Assembly (NCBI GenBank): GCA_016748015.1
Contig: JAAOMT010000647.1
Span: forward strand, 128,880 to 192,879
Length of the DNA stretch: 64,000 nt
Source of the DNA: Geosiphon pyriformis
Taxonomy: Eukaryota; Glomeromycota; Glomeromycetes; Archaeosporales; Geosiphonaceae
Direction of reading: 5' to 3'
The notes under the pieces are model-generated. The model was not told the DNA's origin. It did no database searches and saw only the letters and a list, made by a program, of their open reading frames with translations. The translations under genes were made by a program, and so were the position numbers. This document shows, piece by piece, positions 1 through 11,825 of the stretch (position 1 is the first letter of the stretch; each line of letters starts with the position of its first letter).

Positions 1-960
1 CAGAATTTAGTCCAGAAATCCCAAACTTTTGATGCATTCAAGCTAGAATTTTTAAAATATTTCAGTAATAACAACAGCATTAACCACCTGGCAAATACCT
101 TCACCACCATTAAACAAAGAGAAACTGAAGCAGTCACTACTTACTTGAGATGCTTCCATAGAAATCTGCACCAAATCCAGACAATACAAGCTGACTATTT
201 TACAGTGCCACAAATCTTAAACCAATTTATTAGAGGATTGTGCAGTAGCATCCTATAACACATATATCTAATGCATTCAGCAAACCTTCAAGCCACAGTT
301 ACAAACATAAAAGATTTCAAAGCAGCCAAATTAAAAGCCAACCACACTCAAGCTGTCAATCTAGTGATGAATAGATTATCTGAATTGGATTCTAAGTTGA
401 AACAATTCAGTAATTCTATTAATCAAAAATTAGAAGGATACTTAGCTAACAATTAGGCAATTTATTAACTTTCACAATAACATAATAATTATGAAAACAC
501 AAATCATTTCCAGAACCAGTTGTGTCCATCATTCTCAACCAATCAACAGTGGCAGCAGGAAATGCATGTTTGCCACTATTGTGGTAAACAAGGACATTTG
601 AGAATCAACTACAGGCTAAGAATAGATAATCAATGATCAGGAAATCAATATTGAAATCCCGATTGCCAGTTTCAAACTCCAAGATATCAATCCAATCCAG
701 AAATATATGAATCAAATTACCTACCAGTAACACAACTGCCAATTTACCAACCACCTATTTATCAGACTCCAGCACTAGTTATTTATCAACTGCAGCCACA
801 AATAATATACCAACTCTAACAAATTTCTATATTGCCACCAAACTCAGCTCAGATGACATCAGGAAATCCCAGATCAAAAGTCACTTAAAACTGAAGATTA
901 GCAATAGTTGTTCACTAACCAATCCTCAGCTCCTTTCACTAACCAACAGAATTTCATTCT
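1..960 (+). pseudogene. gag: gag relic of 1A with zinc knuckle
   Basis: This is the C-terminal two-thirds of a retrotransposon Gag (capsid and nucleocapsid). The visible part has the LxxYF, ETEAVTTYL and QFIRGL stretches of the Retrotrans_gag type domain, then a helical Lys/Ser region at 271-456. A CCHC zinc knuckle follows at 571-612, reading C-x2-C-x4-H-x4-Y: the fourth ligand is TAC instead of TGC. The equivalent knuckle in copy 1H is complete. A Gln/Pro/Tyr-rich tail follows (about 700-830). In-frame TAA/TAG/TGA codons at several Gln or Trp positions break the frame. Gag and protease share one frame here, suggesting an original Gag-Pro fusion. Confidence 0.8.
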
Positions 961-1500
961 CAGAATTTGGGAACTGAATATGCCCAAAACTCAAATTTTC
1001 AACACTATTTAAGTCTCTTAATTACCCCAAAAGATGCCTTATCTCATAACCCAAAAACCAACCAAAAGCAATCACCTACCAACAACATACCTCCAGCCAC
1101 CATCACCAATAACAAATTACTAGCAGTAATCTTCTCATTCGAACTTGAGAAATTGTCATTCATGCCATTGTTTAGTAGAGCTGCACTCAAAAAAAAACCG
1201 ATTACTGCCATGTACACTAATGCCAAAGTGAATGGCCACTCCATCAAACTCATATTAAATAGCAGATTAGCAGGCAGCATTATTACATGACAACTTATAG
1301 ACCAATTAGGTTACTGAGTTGATCATGCTACCAGTGCCAGAATCATAATAGCCAATAGAGCAACCAAAACTCCAATTGGCAAAATTGATGACCTCTCCAT
1401 AGAAGTCAATAGCATTATTGTACCAATAAAAGTATTAGTCATGGAAGCTACCCAGTACTAAGCACTTGTTGGCAATAACTGGTTGTCCAAAATCAATGCA
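961..1500 (+). pseudogene. Retropepsin-like protease relic of 1A
   Basis: This aspartic protease domain would cleave the polyprotein. The frame 967-1290 contains KPITAMYTNAKVNGHSIKL followed by the active-site region at 1258-1266, which reads N-S-R where D-S/T-G is required; copy 1C keeps D-S-G at the same place. Both changes are G-to-A or C-to-T type. A TGA replaces TGG directly after the active-site strand (SIIT-stop-QLID). The rest of the fold continues to about 1500 (GNNWLSK). It is catalytically dead as it stands. Confidence 0.75.
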
Positions 1501-1924
1501 ATACTTAACTGAAACATACAGAAGCTCCAACTTAGCCAGAATGGTCAACACACACATGTATCAGTCATGTGTGGCCACTTCAAGCCTACTATTATGCCAG
1601 CACCACACATCAAGTTTGAGAAAGAAAAAAAAATCTCACTTGGGAAGCATATCAAATCTTATGGGCTGATGACAACCACAATAAACTGCCATCAATCCTT
1701 TTCTGGAATGACAAGAGAAAAAAAAGAACTTATCTGGAATTTTGATCAAGTCTGGGGAACCAATAACGATCAGAATAAACTAATAACAACTGGGGAATGA
1801 GAAGAAGAGAATAATAAAAGAAAAGAAAAGGAGAAAAAAGAAGAAACAACACCTATCAGTACCATCACTTATAACTTCTACACTTACACTACATCATAAC
1901 AATCCAACTATCGCTGACCAAAGC
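1501..1924 (+). pseudogene. Charged Lys/Glu linker of the 1A polyprotein
   Basis: This is a low-complexity stretch rich in AAA/GAA codons (KEKKIS, REKKELIW and an EEENNKRKEKEKKEE-like run) joining protease to the Cys-rich module. A shorter, A-rich version occurs at the same place in copy 1C (14620-14860). No domain is recognised. The frame is interrupted by a TGA at about 1798. It is probably a flexible, basic, disordered linker. Confidence 0.5.
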
Positions 1925-2640
1925 TCATATGTGTCGATTGTAACAAGAAATTGTTATCAATAGGTGTATGCTGTGGTGACAATGAGAAATACCAAATAGC
2001 AACTAAGTTTTATTGCCACCCATGTGTTCTTAAACATTTTGGCAGACCAAAGAGGCAGGGAAAATAGGACAACAAACCTTGTCTAGCATGTAAAACAATC
2101 TTGTTCAATGAAAGAATGTGAAATAACATTCTTAGATGTAAAAGAACATAGGATGAAACATGCCAATATACTATTCTAATAAATGACTGGGTATGCAAAA
2201 AAACCCCAATTGACAATGCATAAAAAAAAAGCATTATAACAACTAGAAGAATATTTCTATGACGAACATGAGATCTGAAGAATGGCAAGTGCAAAAGTAG
2301 AAAGTGCAATAACTAGTGAACTATTAGAGATCAAAAACAACCCCTTATCACTTCCTGAACCCAAATATGTCCCAATGTTTGATATCTTTAACAATATTGA
2401 AAATGATTCTAAAGAATTTCACGAGCATTACCAATGTCTGACACTAACAAAAGAAGTGCAAGAGCAATGTCTAGAGCAATTAAACACTCAACTGTGTCAA
2501 CACTGCTTAATATCATGTGACTTCCAATATTGTAATGAGTGTGACCTTATTTACAATCTACCACCACACATGATCTACATGATACCCAAAAAAAAAAACC
2601 AATCAACAGCTGTGTATTAGAATTGGAATCAATTTTTGAT
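1925..2640 (+). pseudogene. Cys-rich (putative zinc) module of 1A
   Basis: This region sits between protease and dUTPase and is conserved in copies 1C, 2E, 1G and 1H. It opens with C-x2-C followed by NKKLLS, then a double Cys (VCCGD), FYCHPCV, a K-x-DNKPCLAC segment (Trp codon now TAG), and a CQYTILINDWV block. After a helical segment comes a second cluster in the frame 2282-2620, HCLISCDFQYCNECDLIYN, with paired C-x2-C. The spacing is that of zinc-binding ribbon or treble-clef folds, but I do not recognise the family. Its place in a polyprotein and its retention across two families argue for a function in the element. The frame is split by several stops and an indel. Confidence 0.6.
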
Positions 2641-3600
2641 CACAATTTAAACTCTGACAATAATGACAACAAAAACACTGGTTCCAGTTCCACTCAATAT
2701 GGCAATAGAAATAACAATAATTCAGACTCCAATTCAAATTTCAAAACATTCATTGCACTTTCTGATCTCACCAAGGAGCAAGAACTAAAATAGTTCAGTA
2801 ATAATGCTAAAAATATTATGCCAGAATATGCACATAATACTGATGCTGGGTTTGATCTGAAGTATCCAGGAAAAAATGCCATCAAATTGAAACCACATTT
2901 GTGCACCTGCATAGATCTTAAAGTAGCACTAGAAATCTCAGCAACAACAATGATTCAACTAGCATCTAAGAGTAGTTTAGTAAAAAAAGAAATCAACATC
3001 AAAGAAGAAATAATTAACACAAGATATGTAGGAAATATTATTACAAGTTACAAAATAACTCAGAAAAAGCCTATGTTATAGAGCCAAATAAAAAAATAGC
3101 ACAGACAATATTCCTGTCTTTGGTTAAAATAGCTTAGTTAGTATTAGTAAAAAACAGAGAGGAATTAAGGATTACAGCTAAAAAGATACAGGGATTTGGA
3201 TCCATGAGTAGAATAAATATACCAGTCAATATGGCAGAAAAAAAAATTGTTAACAAAAGAGAAATTATTTCCACTTATTAATCAATTTCTATTTTACCAT
3301 ATGACCAGTATATATTAGCCATAAAAAGAGAAGTAAAAAATCAAGTTCAGTTGCTTGAAGCAAAAGCCATCATTTGCAAATCAGGAGAGATCGGACTCAC
3401 TAATCTTTACATATCAGCCAAAAGCTCCAAAAACATCAAAATTCTTATCTACAACATCACTGGAAATATTATTGAGATACCAAAAGGAACTATCATTGGA
3501 TACTTAACCACCGAAGTTGAAAATTAACAACCAAACCTCATTCTAGATTTTTCACAGCTTTGTGGATATGTGAATATCATATTACAAACCATTTACAGAC
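2641..3600 (+). pseudogene. dUTPase-like domain relic of 1A plus pre-RT linker
   Basis: An Asn/Ser/Asp-rich acidic linker (2640-2760) leads into a trimeric-type dUTPase fold. Motif 1 is well kept (HNTDAGFDLKYPG, about 2830-2870). Motif 2 is SKSSLVKK. Motif 3 is INTRYVGNI, with Asn where the catalytic Asp is expected. Motif 4 is KKIAQTIF. The C-terminal Gly-rich motif 5 is GFGSMSR at about 3195. The enzyme family hydrolyses dUTP to dUMP and keeps uracil out of DNA. After it lies the SGEIGLTNLYI...IEIPKGTIIGYL segment usual between PR and RT in Ty3-like elements. A frameshift near 3050 and several stops inactivate it. Confidence 0.8.
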
Positions 3601-4560
3601 AAAGTGAATGTTATTTGCTCCAACCAGAATGATTGGAACAGATAAACATAAGAAATCTAGATCCACTCCAACAAATGCAACTAAAGATGTTACTCAACAA
3701 TTTCAATGACATTTTTGCTAATGAAAATGAATTTGGCTGCACCAACATTATCCAGCATCAAATCAAGACTGGAAATATAATGCTAATTAAACAAAGAGCA
3801 TATCAGATACTACCAGCCAGCCATGAGATCATTTGTCAAGAAATCAATTGAATTTTGGACAATGGACTAATTCAGTCATCAATGAGTCTATAATTATCAC
3901 CAGTAATACTAGTCCAGAAGAAAAATGGGAAAATCTACTTCTGTGTAAATTATAGGAAACTCAATGAAGTCACTCATAAAGATAGCTATCAACTCCATGG
4001 ATCCAGGAGCTATTCAACACTTTCAGTGGAAATAAATGGTTCTCAACACTAAATTTGAATAGTGGTTATTGACAAGTAGCCATAGATCTAGCCAACAAAG
4101 AGAAAACAGCATTTACCACAAGAAAAAAAAATTTCAAATTTGAAGTCATGCCATTTGGCTTAATGAATACACCAGCCACATTTCAACAGCTAATGGAAAT
4201 TGTATACACTAGACTACTATGGAAGTCAGTAGTCATATACTTGGATAACACCAATGTGTTTTCAAAAACATTCGATGATCATTTTCATTATCTTCATTAT
4301 CTTCAACAAGTATTTGAAAGACTCAAACAAACAGGACTGAAATTGAATGCAAACAAGTGCTTCTTTAGAAAAACTGAACTTAAGTTTTTGGAACATATTG
4401 TGAGCAAAGACAGCATAAAAACAGATCCAGACAAGATTAAAGTTGTCAAAAACTTTCCAGTACCAAATAATCTTACCAAACTAAAAACATTTTTGGGATT
4501 TGCAGAGTACTATTACTACTTTATCAAAATTTTTTCTAAACGGATTTAGCCATTATATCA
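3601..4560 (+). pseudogene. Reverse transcriptase relic of 1A
   Basis: RT copies the element RNA into DNA. Recognisable are LDPLQQMQLKMLLNNF, the KTGNIMLIKQRAY pre-fingers segment, the fingers VQKKNGKIYFCVNYRK, TLNLNSGY-stop-QVA (TGA for TGG at about 4070), MPFGLMNTPATFQ at 4148, and the palm motif YLDN at about 4240, where Ty3-like RTs have YLDD. LKLNANKCFF and the thumb FLGFAEYYYYFIK follow. The second catalytic Asp is therefore lost by a GAY-to-AAY change. Single-base indels shift the frame at about 4000. Confidence 0.85.
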
Positions 4561-5000
4561 ACTCTAAAGCAAGAATGTGAAATATAAATGGACAGAAATC
4601 CAGCAAGAAGCTTTTAACACACTAAGAAGAAAACTCATTCAAGCTCCAGTGTTAATTTATCCAGACCACAGCAAATTATTCATTATCATTATTAATGCAT
4701 CAGGTCAAGCATTGGGAACAGTACTATCACAGAGAAAACCAGATAGAAGAGAGCATCCAGTAGCATATGCCAGCCAAAGTTTGAGTCCAGTAGAAAAAAA
4801 CTAATGAATATCAGCATTAGAACACTTAGCGATCTACTGGGCAGTCATAAAATAGAAAGAATACTTAAGCCAAAAATTTGATATTTATATGGACCATAAA
4901 GGATTGACTTCAATCCAGAAACAAAAATTTGAAGATGATTACTATACATGATAGAAAATAGAACTATTACCATTCAAATATACAGTATATTATAAAAAAA
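4561..5000 (+). pseudogene. RNase H relic of 1A
   Basis: RNase H degrades the RNA strand of the RNA-DNA hybrid. The text W-x-EIQQEAFNTLRRKLIQAP, then FIIIINASGQALGTVLSQ (first catalytic Asp now Asn), EHPVAYASQSLSPVEKN and, after a stop, ALEHLAIYWAV (catalytic Glu kept), and YMDHKGL with its Asp kept. TGA and TAG replace expected sense codons around 4800-4950. Confidence 0.75.
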
Positions 5001-6369
5001 GAAAAGAAAATAGAAATACTAACAGTTTGTCATGAATAAAACAAATCTTAATATTTCAATCCAAAAATATAACAAAATACAAACAATTGAAAACAAAAAT
5101 ATAACAAAAAATGAACACACAAAAATATTAACAACTCCAGCATTATATAAATACTCAACAATTCAAGGAAAAATTATCTCAAAAAGAACAAAACAACATA
5201 AAACAACAATCAAAATACTTTATCAATCATCAAAATATACTTTACTAAAAGAACAAAAAAAATCCAGATCAACCAACCAAAGTAATTACAGAACCAGAAA
5301 AAGAAACAATACTGTTCAACATGTACTCAGACCCAACAGCAGAACATTTTTATAAAGAAACAACCATAAAAAAAACCAAAAATAAATACTATTGGCCATC
5401 AATGTATCCAGACATTATTTAATACGTTCAAAATTGTGATGCTTGTCAGAGAAAAAGAAGAATAAGACCAAGTAAATCATTAAAACCAATCAAAGTGAGA
5501 TAACTATTTGATCACATTAGAATTGATTTAGTCAAATCATTAACAATCACCAGTAGAAGAAACTGATATATCGCAGTAGTCATGGATTATCTCACTAAAT
5601 GGCCAAAAACAAAAGCCATTCAAAGAGCAGATGCAGAATTTGTCACCAAATTCATTCACTAAGATCTAATTTGTCGACATAGATGTCCAAAAAAATTACT
5701 ATCAGATCAAAGAACTTACTTTGTGAATAAAACATTAGCTGAATTAAGTCAAAGATTTGGAATCAAAAAACCATTATCATCATTATATTATCCACAAACC
5801 AATGGCTTAGTTGAAAGATTCAATAGAACATTGTGTAAAGCAATTGCCAAAATCAGCCAAAAAAATCAAGACAAATGGAATTTGTTTATACCATCAATAT
5901 TATTTGCTTATTGAACAATGAAACAAGATACTACACAAGCAACACCATTTGAGTTGGTATACAGTAAAACAGCAATATTACCAGTTGAGATAGAAGTCAA
6001 TACATATCCAATAGAACCATAACAGAAGACAATTTTCAAGAAACATTGCTAAGAAGAACATACAACTTAATAGAGACACTAGAAAACAAAAAGCAAAGAG
6101 CAGCTGATAACATTCAGATGTCACAAAAGAAACAAAAAAAATGACATGATAACCAATTACCAGATAAACCAGTTGAATTCAAGATTGGAGACAAAATACT
6201 CTTACATTATACCAAAGTGGAAAAACATTGGAGTGGAAAATTTGACCCCAAATGAGATAAACCATTTCACATAGAAGAAATTCTAGAAAATGAAGCTTAT
6301 AAATTAAGATAGGACAACAAAATCCTGGCCAAAGCAGCACATGGTGATTGACTGAAACCATATTACTAT
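5001..6369 (+). pseudogene. Integrase relic of 1A
   Basis: Integrase inserts the cDNA. An N-terminal Lys/Gln-rich region is followed by a zinc-binding HHCC domain ending NCDACQRKR. The DDE catalytic core then reads IDLVKSLTITS (first Asp), LLSDQRTYF (second Asp) and NGLVERFNRTLCKA (Glu), so all three acidic residues survive. A one-base deletion near 6020 breaks the frame. The C-terminal GPY/F-like segment K-x2-PFHIEEILENEAYKLR lies at 6240-6310. The core is cut off from its extension by the solo LTR at 6370. Confidence 0.85.
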
Positions 6370-7218
6370 TGTTACAGATGATTATTTGGGGTTTTAAATC
6401 AAATAACAAATCTATAATTTAGTGCTTAATTGATTTTACAGATGATGTTGTTAATAATCTGGAGGTTTTGGTGTCTGAAGGTTTTGATTGAGTCTTTTGT
6501 ATAATAGACAAAAATTCAATGATTGTTTTATCTGTAGCTTCCTGAAACTGCAGTTTTGTTAATTTTTTTCTTGGTGTGGTGACTAACAATCTCTTGGTAA
6601 GCTATTCTCAATTCTATGAGTATTTACCCTTATTCCTAAGTTTTTTACCAGTGCTATATCCTAACATCAGTACCTCTGCATATTATTCTTTTTAATCAAT
6701 TAGTACATAACAATAAAATCAAAGAAATGAAAAATAAAGAAATGAAATAAAGAAAATAAACCAATGCAATTGCAAATTAGTATTCTGTTAATAACCATGA
6801 TCAAGAGCTATTGTTTCAGTGTGGTTAAGTATCAATTACTATTAACATCAAGTATTGATAGTGGAAAGTAGAGTTGAGATAGTGAATAATTATTTATTGC
6901 TTTGAAAGATTGCTTAGATCAAATCTAAATTGAAAGATCTGTTTTTTCTACTTTTAATATTATCACTATATATACATAATTGAGATTTCTCAATTTTTTG
7001 ATTTTTCACACCAGAAATCCTGGAATTCCTGGAATTCTGCAATTTTTTTGAGAGAAATTCTGAAATTCTGGAATCTTGTGATTTCTTATACAAGAATTCT
7101 AAAATTCCTGGAATTTTGCAATTTCTCTAAGAGGAATCCTGGAATTCTACATTTACTACATTTACTTCTGATTGGCTAATTTATATGCTAATATACTTCC
7201 TATATTCTATGAGTAACA
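6370..7218 (-). repeat. Family 1 solo LTR, minus orientation, in 1A
   Basis: Read on the minus strand it starts TGTTACTC and ends CTGTAACA, with the family 1 order: CAAT-like region, tandem GGAATTCC-type palindromes (about 7010-7150), TATA box (TATATATAG, about 6970-6990), and the R/U5 region. No internal sequence remains, so it is a product of LTR-LTR recombination. Flanks are ctat (6366-6369) and ccat (7219-7222); the uninterrupted copy 1C has ccat at this site, so this is a 4-bp target duplication with one C-to-T change. Confidence 0.85.
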
Positions 7219-8000
7219 CCATATAGTATTATCATCCACCAGTAATATTCTACAATTGGGAGTATAGTAAATACTAGTCCAACCAGATAAATTCCATGAG
7301 ATTTGAAACCAATCATAATTATTAGACCAAACATGTAAAATTAAACAATAAAAAGAGAATATAAAGACATTGTAGATGTGACAAAAGACATCAGAAAAAT
7401 AAAAATTACTGACAACATTTACTTACTAGCACAACAACTTTTCCAATTAATTCAACAACAAGAGGTAGAAATTACAATCAATTAACAAACCATCAGATAC
7501 ACAAACACCAAAAAAAGACTATGGGATAAAGTATGAAGAAAAACAGAAGACATTATTGACAAAATAATTGCAAAAGTGAAATTGGCAATAAAAGCACAAC
7601 CAAAAGTCATCCAATATCAAGAGTTGACCGTAAAAACTTGGAATTGGTGGATACAACAATTTCCAAAAAACTTTTGTTACTTCTACTTAGAACAACATGT
7701 GAATATTCAGAATTTACATATGGATAAAACAAAATAGTTATTCAACACAACAATACTGCAACAACTGGAACAATTTGTGGGAAAAAACCATTTGATCACA
7801 CAAGCAAGAGTCATTTATCAGCTACACACTGAATTTTAAGATCAATCAGAAATTTTACTCAACACAAAAATGAATACTGTTACTATTAACCAAATGAGAA
7901 AAAGATAACACAAATAATTATCGAAAAAGAAGTTCAAGAAATACTCAAAGATGGAGAATTAGAGTTAAAAGATTTAGGAGATCTTGACGGAGCTTAATAT
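7219..8000 (+). pseudogene. Integrase C-terminal extension of 1A, unknown function
   Basis: This continues the integrase frame past the GPY/F domain for roughly 260 codons. Visible pieces are LVQPDK, EYKDIVDVTKDIRKI, a Gln-rich helix (LLAQQLFQLIQQQ), ITINQQTIRY, a Lys-rich segment, and QYQELTVKTWNWWIQQFPKN with FCYFYLEQHVNIQN. It ends in a Glu/Lys-rich coiled-coil-like stretch (FEELQNKITQVIIEKEVQEI in other copies). I see no signal peptide or membrane segment, so it is not an obvious envelope gene. It matches 19319-20136 in 1C and the split piece in 1B. I do not recognise a family. Confidence 0.6.
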
Positions 8001-8016
8001 TAAAAGAAAAGAATAA
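8001..8016 (+). promoter_or_regulatory. Polypurine tract of 1A
   Basis: A purine-rich run (taaaagaaaagaataa) lies directly against the 3' LTR, where plus-strand DNA synthesis is primed in LTR retroelements. The same position in 1C and 1B is also purine-rich. Confidence 0.6.
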
Positions 8017-8853
8017 TGTTACTTATAAAATATAGGAAATATACTAGCATATAAATTAGCCAATCAGAAGTAGACATAGTAAATATGAAATTCCAGGATT
8101 TCTCTCAGAAGAATTGCAGAATTTCAGGAATTTTAGAATTCTTATATAAGGAATTGTAAGATTCCAAAATTCCAGGATTCTTCTCAAAGGAATTGCAGAA
8201 TTCCAGAAATTCCAGAATTCCTGGTGTGAAGAATCAAGGAATTGAGAAATCTTAATTATGTATATATAGTGGTAGCATTAGAAGTAGAAAAGACAAACTT
8301 CTCAGTTTAGATTTAATCTAAACAACCTTCCAAACCAATAAATAATTATTCACTATCTCAAATTCACTTTCCATTATCAACACTTCATGTTGATAGTAAT
8401 TAATACTTAATTACACTGAAACAATAGCTCTTGATCACAGCTATTAATGGAATATTAACTTGCAATTACATTGGCTCATTTTCTTTATTTTTTTATTTCT
8501 TTTCTTTGATTTATTGTTGTTTACTAAATTAATTTAAGAATTAAGCACTGAAGTACAGACATCATAGAGACTGGTAAAAGACCTGTAAAACAAGAGTAGA
8601 ACACTCATAGATTTGAGGATAGCTTACCAGGAGGATTACCAGCCACCACACTGAGAAAAAAATTCAATGAAATTGTGATTCTGGGAGGCTACTAAAAACA
8701 ATCATCACATCTCTGTCTATTATACAAAAAACTCTACAACAAAACCTTCAGACTGATAACACTTTCAGATTACCAACATCTTCAGTATATTAATTGAGCA
8801 CCAAGTTACAAGTTTGTTATTTATTTCAATATCTGAAATAATCACTTGTAACA
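8017..8853 (+). repeat. 3' LTR of copy 1A
   Basis: An 837-bp LTR starting TGTTACTT and ending CTTGTAACA. It contains the AATTAGCCAATCAG (CCAAT-like) block, three tandem units carrying GAATTCC palindromes (about 8090-8225), a TATA box (TATATATAG, about 8262) and a conserved inverted motif ACAATAGCTCTTGATCA further down. It ends abruptly in RNase H sequence of copy 1B. Confidence 0.9.
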
Positions 8854-9140
8854 CCAGATAGAAAAGAACATCCAATAGTATATGTCAGCTGAAGTTTGAG
8901 TCCAGCAGAGAAAAACTTTGGAACACCAGCATTAGAACACTTAGCAATATACTGAGCAGTCATGAAATAGAAGAAATACTTAAACCAGAAATTTGACATC
9001 TATATGAACCATAAAAAATTGACTTCAATCTAGAAGCAAAAATTTGGAGACAATTGTTATGCTCAATAGAAGATAGAACTTTCACCATTCAAATATACAG
9101 TACAATATAAAAAGGGAAAAGAAAACAGAGATACTGACAA
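8854..9140 (+). pseudogene. RNase H 3' part of 1B
   Basis: Begins inside the domain at a segment equivalent to EHPVAYAS, followed by SLSPAEKNFGTPALEHLAIY, which keeps the catalytic Glu. The MDHKGL Asp motif is changed to MNHKKL. TGA replaces Arg and Trp codons. The domain start is cut away by the insertion of 1A. Confidence 0.75.
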
Positions 9141-10445
9141 TTTGTCACAAATGAGACAAATCTAAGAACATTTCAACTCAATAATATAACAAAAAAATGA
9201 ATACACAAAAATATTAACAACTTCAACATTATATAAATACCCAATTGTTCAAGAAGAAATTATCTCAAAAAAAACAAAACAACATCAAACAACAGTCCAA
9301 ATATTTTATCACCTACCAAAATATACTTTATTGAAAAAACAGAAAGAATTCAGATTAACCAACCAGAGTAATTACAAAACTAAAAAAAAAAACAATATTA
9401 TTCAACATGCACTCGGATTTAATAGCAGGACATTTTCATAAAGAAGCAACAATAGAAAGAACCAGAGAAAGATACTATTGGCTATTAATGTATTCAGACA
9501 TCATCCAATATGTTTAAAATTGTGATGCTTGTCAGAGAAGAAGAGGAACAAAACCCAGTGAACTATTAAGATTGATTAAAGTAGAACAACCATTTAATTG
9601 TACTAAATTTGACTTAGTCAGACTATTAACAATTACTAGCAGAGACAACAGATATATTGCAGTAGTCATGGATTATTTTACTAAATGGCCAAAAGCAAAA
9701 GCCATTCAAAGAGCAGATGCAAAATCTGTTACCAAATTTGTTCATCAAAATTTAATTTGTTGACATGAATGTTTAAAAGAATTACTATCAGATCAAGAAA
9801 CACATTTTGTAAACAGAACATTAGCCAAGTTAAGTCAAAGATTTGGAATTAAAAGACCATTATCATTACCATATTATCCACAAACCAATGGCTTAGTTGA
9901 AAAATTCAATAGAACATTGTGTAAAGCAATTGCTAAGATCAGCCAAAAAAACCAGGATAAATGGAATTTGTTCATACCACCAATATTATTTGCTTATCAG
10001 ACAATGAAACAAGACACTACACAAGCAACACCATTTGAATTAGTCTATGATAGAACAGCAACATTACCAGTAGAGATAAAAGTCAACACATATTCAACTG
10101 AGCCAATAACAGAAGACAATTTCTAAGAAATATTGTTGAAAAAAACATATGACTTAATGAAGACACTAGAAAACAAATGGCAAAGAGCAGCTGATAACAT
10201 TCAAAAGTCACAAGAAAAACAAAAAGAACAACATGATAACCAATTATCAGATAAACTAGTTGAATTCAAGATTGGAGACAAAGTATTCTTACATTGTACC
10301 AAAGTGGAAAAACAATGGAATAGAAAATTTGATTCCAAATGAGATAGACCATTTCACATAGAAAAAATTCTAGAAAATGGAGCTTATAAATTAAGATGAG
10401 ACAACAAAATCTTAGCCAAAGCAGCACATGGTAATCAACTTAAAC
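9141..10445 (+). pseudogene. Integrase relic of 1B
   Basis: The HHCC domain is largely preserved (HFHKEATIERTRERYYW and NCDACQRRRGTKPS). The catalytic core carries FDLVRLLTITS (Asp), LLSDQETHF (Asp) and NGLVEKFNRTLCKA (Glu), so the DDE triad is complete. The frames 9572-9763 and 9917-10342 hold most of the protein. An interrupting TGA at 9761 stands where the other copies have CGA. The C-terminal GPY/F-like PFHIEKILENGAYKLR is at about 10345-10400. This is one of the better-kept integrases here. Confidence 0.85.
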
Positions 10446-10956
10446 TATATTACAAGATAACATTATTATTCACCAGTAATATTTCACAATTGAGAATACA
10501 AAAAATACTAGTCCAACCAGATAAGATTCCATAAGATCTAGAACTAATCATTATCATTAACACTAATACATCAAATTGAGCAACTAAAAGAATATAAAGA
10601 CATAGTAGACATGACAGAAGATATCAGAAAAATAAAAATTATTAACAAAATTTACTCACTAGTATAACAATTCTTTCAATTAATCTAACAACAAAAAATA
10701 GAAATTACAATCAATCAACAAACCATTAGATACACAACTACCAAAAAAAGACTACAAAATAAAATATGAAGAAAAACAGAAAACACTGTTAACAAAATTA
10801 TCACAAAAGTGAAATTGGCAATAAAAGCACAACCAAAAGTCATCCAATATCAAGAGTTAACTATAGAAATCTGGAATTGGTAAATACAACAATTTCCAAG
10901 AAACTTTTGCTATTTTTATTTGGGACAATACTTAAACATTTAGAATTTATATACAG
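10446..10956 (+). pseudogene. Integrase extension of 1B, first part
   Basis: The same extension as at 7219-8000, up to the FCYFYL...QYLNI segment, where copy 1C interrupts it. Unknown function; it continues at 21003. Confidence 0.6.
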
Positions 10957-11823
10957 TATTACTCATAGAATATAGAAAGTATATTAGCATATAAATTAGC
11001 CAATCAGAAGTAGACATAGTAAAAGTGGAATTTCAGGATTCTTCTTAGAAGAATTGTAAGATTCTAGGAATTTCAGAATTCTTATATAAGGAATCACAGA
11101 ATTTCAGAATTTCAGGATTTCTCTTAAAAAAATTGCAGAATTCCAGAAATTTCAGGATTCCTGGTGTGAAAAATTGAAATTGAGAAATCTTAATTATATA
11201 TATATAGTGGTAGTATTAGAAGTAGAAAAGACAGACTTCTTAGTTTAGATTTTATTGAAACTATTTTTTCAAATCACAAATATCAATAAATAATTATTTG
11301 CTATTGCAATTCACTTTCCACTATTACCATTTTATGTTGATAGTAATTCATACTTGATCATACTGGAACAATAGCTCTTAATCATGACTATTAATAAGAT
11401 ACTAACTTAATTGCCTTGGCTTAACTTCTTTATTTTTCTTTTATTTTTCTTTTATTTTCTTTTTTTTATTATTGTTGTGTACTAATTGATTAAAAGAATA
11501 ATGTGTAGAGTTACTAACATCAGGATATAGCACTGGTAAAAAACCCAGGAATAAGGATAGAACATTCGATTAAAGATAGCTTACCAAAAGAATTATCAGC
11601 CATTATGCTGAGAAAGAAATTGATGAAACTATGGTTTTGGGAAGCTATAGATAAAACAATCATTGAATCTTTGTTCATTATACAAAGAACTCAACCAAAA
11701 TCTTCAGATTGATAAAACCTTTAGATTGATAAAACCTTCAGAAATCACCAACTATATTACTAATTGAGCACTAAGTTACAGGTTTATTATTTGATTTAAG
11801 ACCTCAAATAATCACCTGTAACA
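10957..11823 (+). repeat. 5' LTR of copy 1C
   Basis: 867 bp, starting TATTACTC (TGTTACTC with one G-to-A change) and ending CCTGTAACA. It holds the GAATTCC-type tandem palindromes (about 11030-11165), a TATA box (TATATATATAG, about 11200) and the conserved ACAATAGCTCTT block. As the 5' LTR it would have carried the promoter of the element. Confidence 0.9.
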
Positions 11824-11825
11824 TT

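Larger units (their letters stand above)
1..8853 (+). mobile_element. Family 1 Ty3-like retrotransposon copy 1A, 5' end outside window
   Basis: The copy enters the window inside gag and runs through protease, Cys-rich module, dUTPase, RT, RNase H, integrase and a C-terminal extension to a complete 3' LTR at 8017-8853. A reversed solo LTR (6370-7218) interrupts it just after the integrase core. The order gag-PR-RT-RH-IN is that of Ty3/gypsy elements; the insert between PR and RT is additional. The base after the 3' LTR falls inside an RNase H sequence of another family 1 copy, so 1A is itself inserted into 1B; the right 4-bp flank is ccag and the left flank lies outside the window. Many nonsense codons make it a non-autonomous fossil. 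Confidence 0.9.

Noticed and set aside
2010-2309. Minus-strand open frame rich in Leu/Phe/His, looking like a membrane protein
   Set aside because: It lies opposite the Cys-rich module of 1A, whose sense-strand pattern is conserved in four other copies; the hydrophobic reading is the complement of A+T-rich coding sequence.
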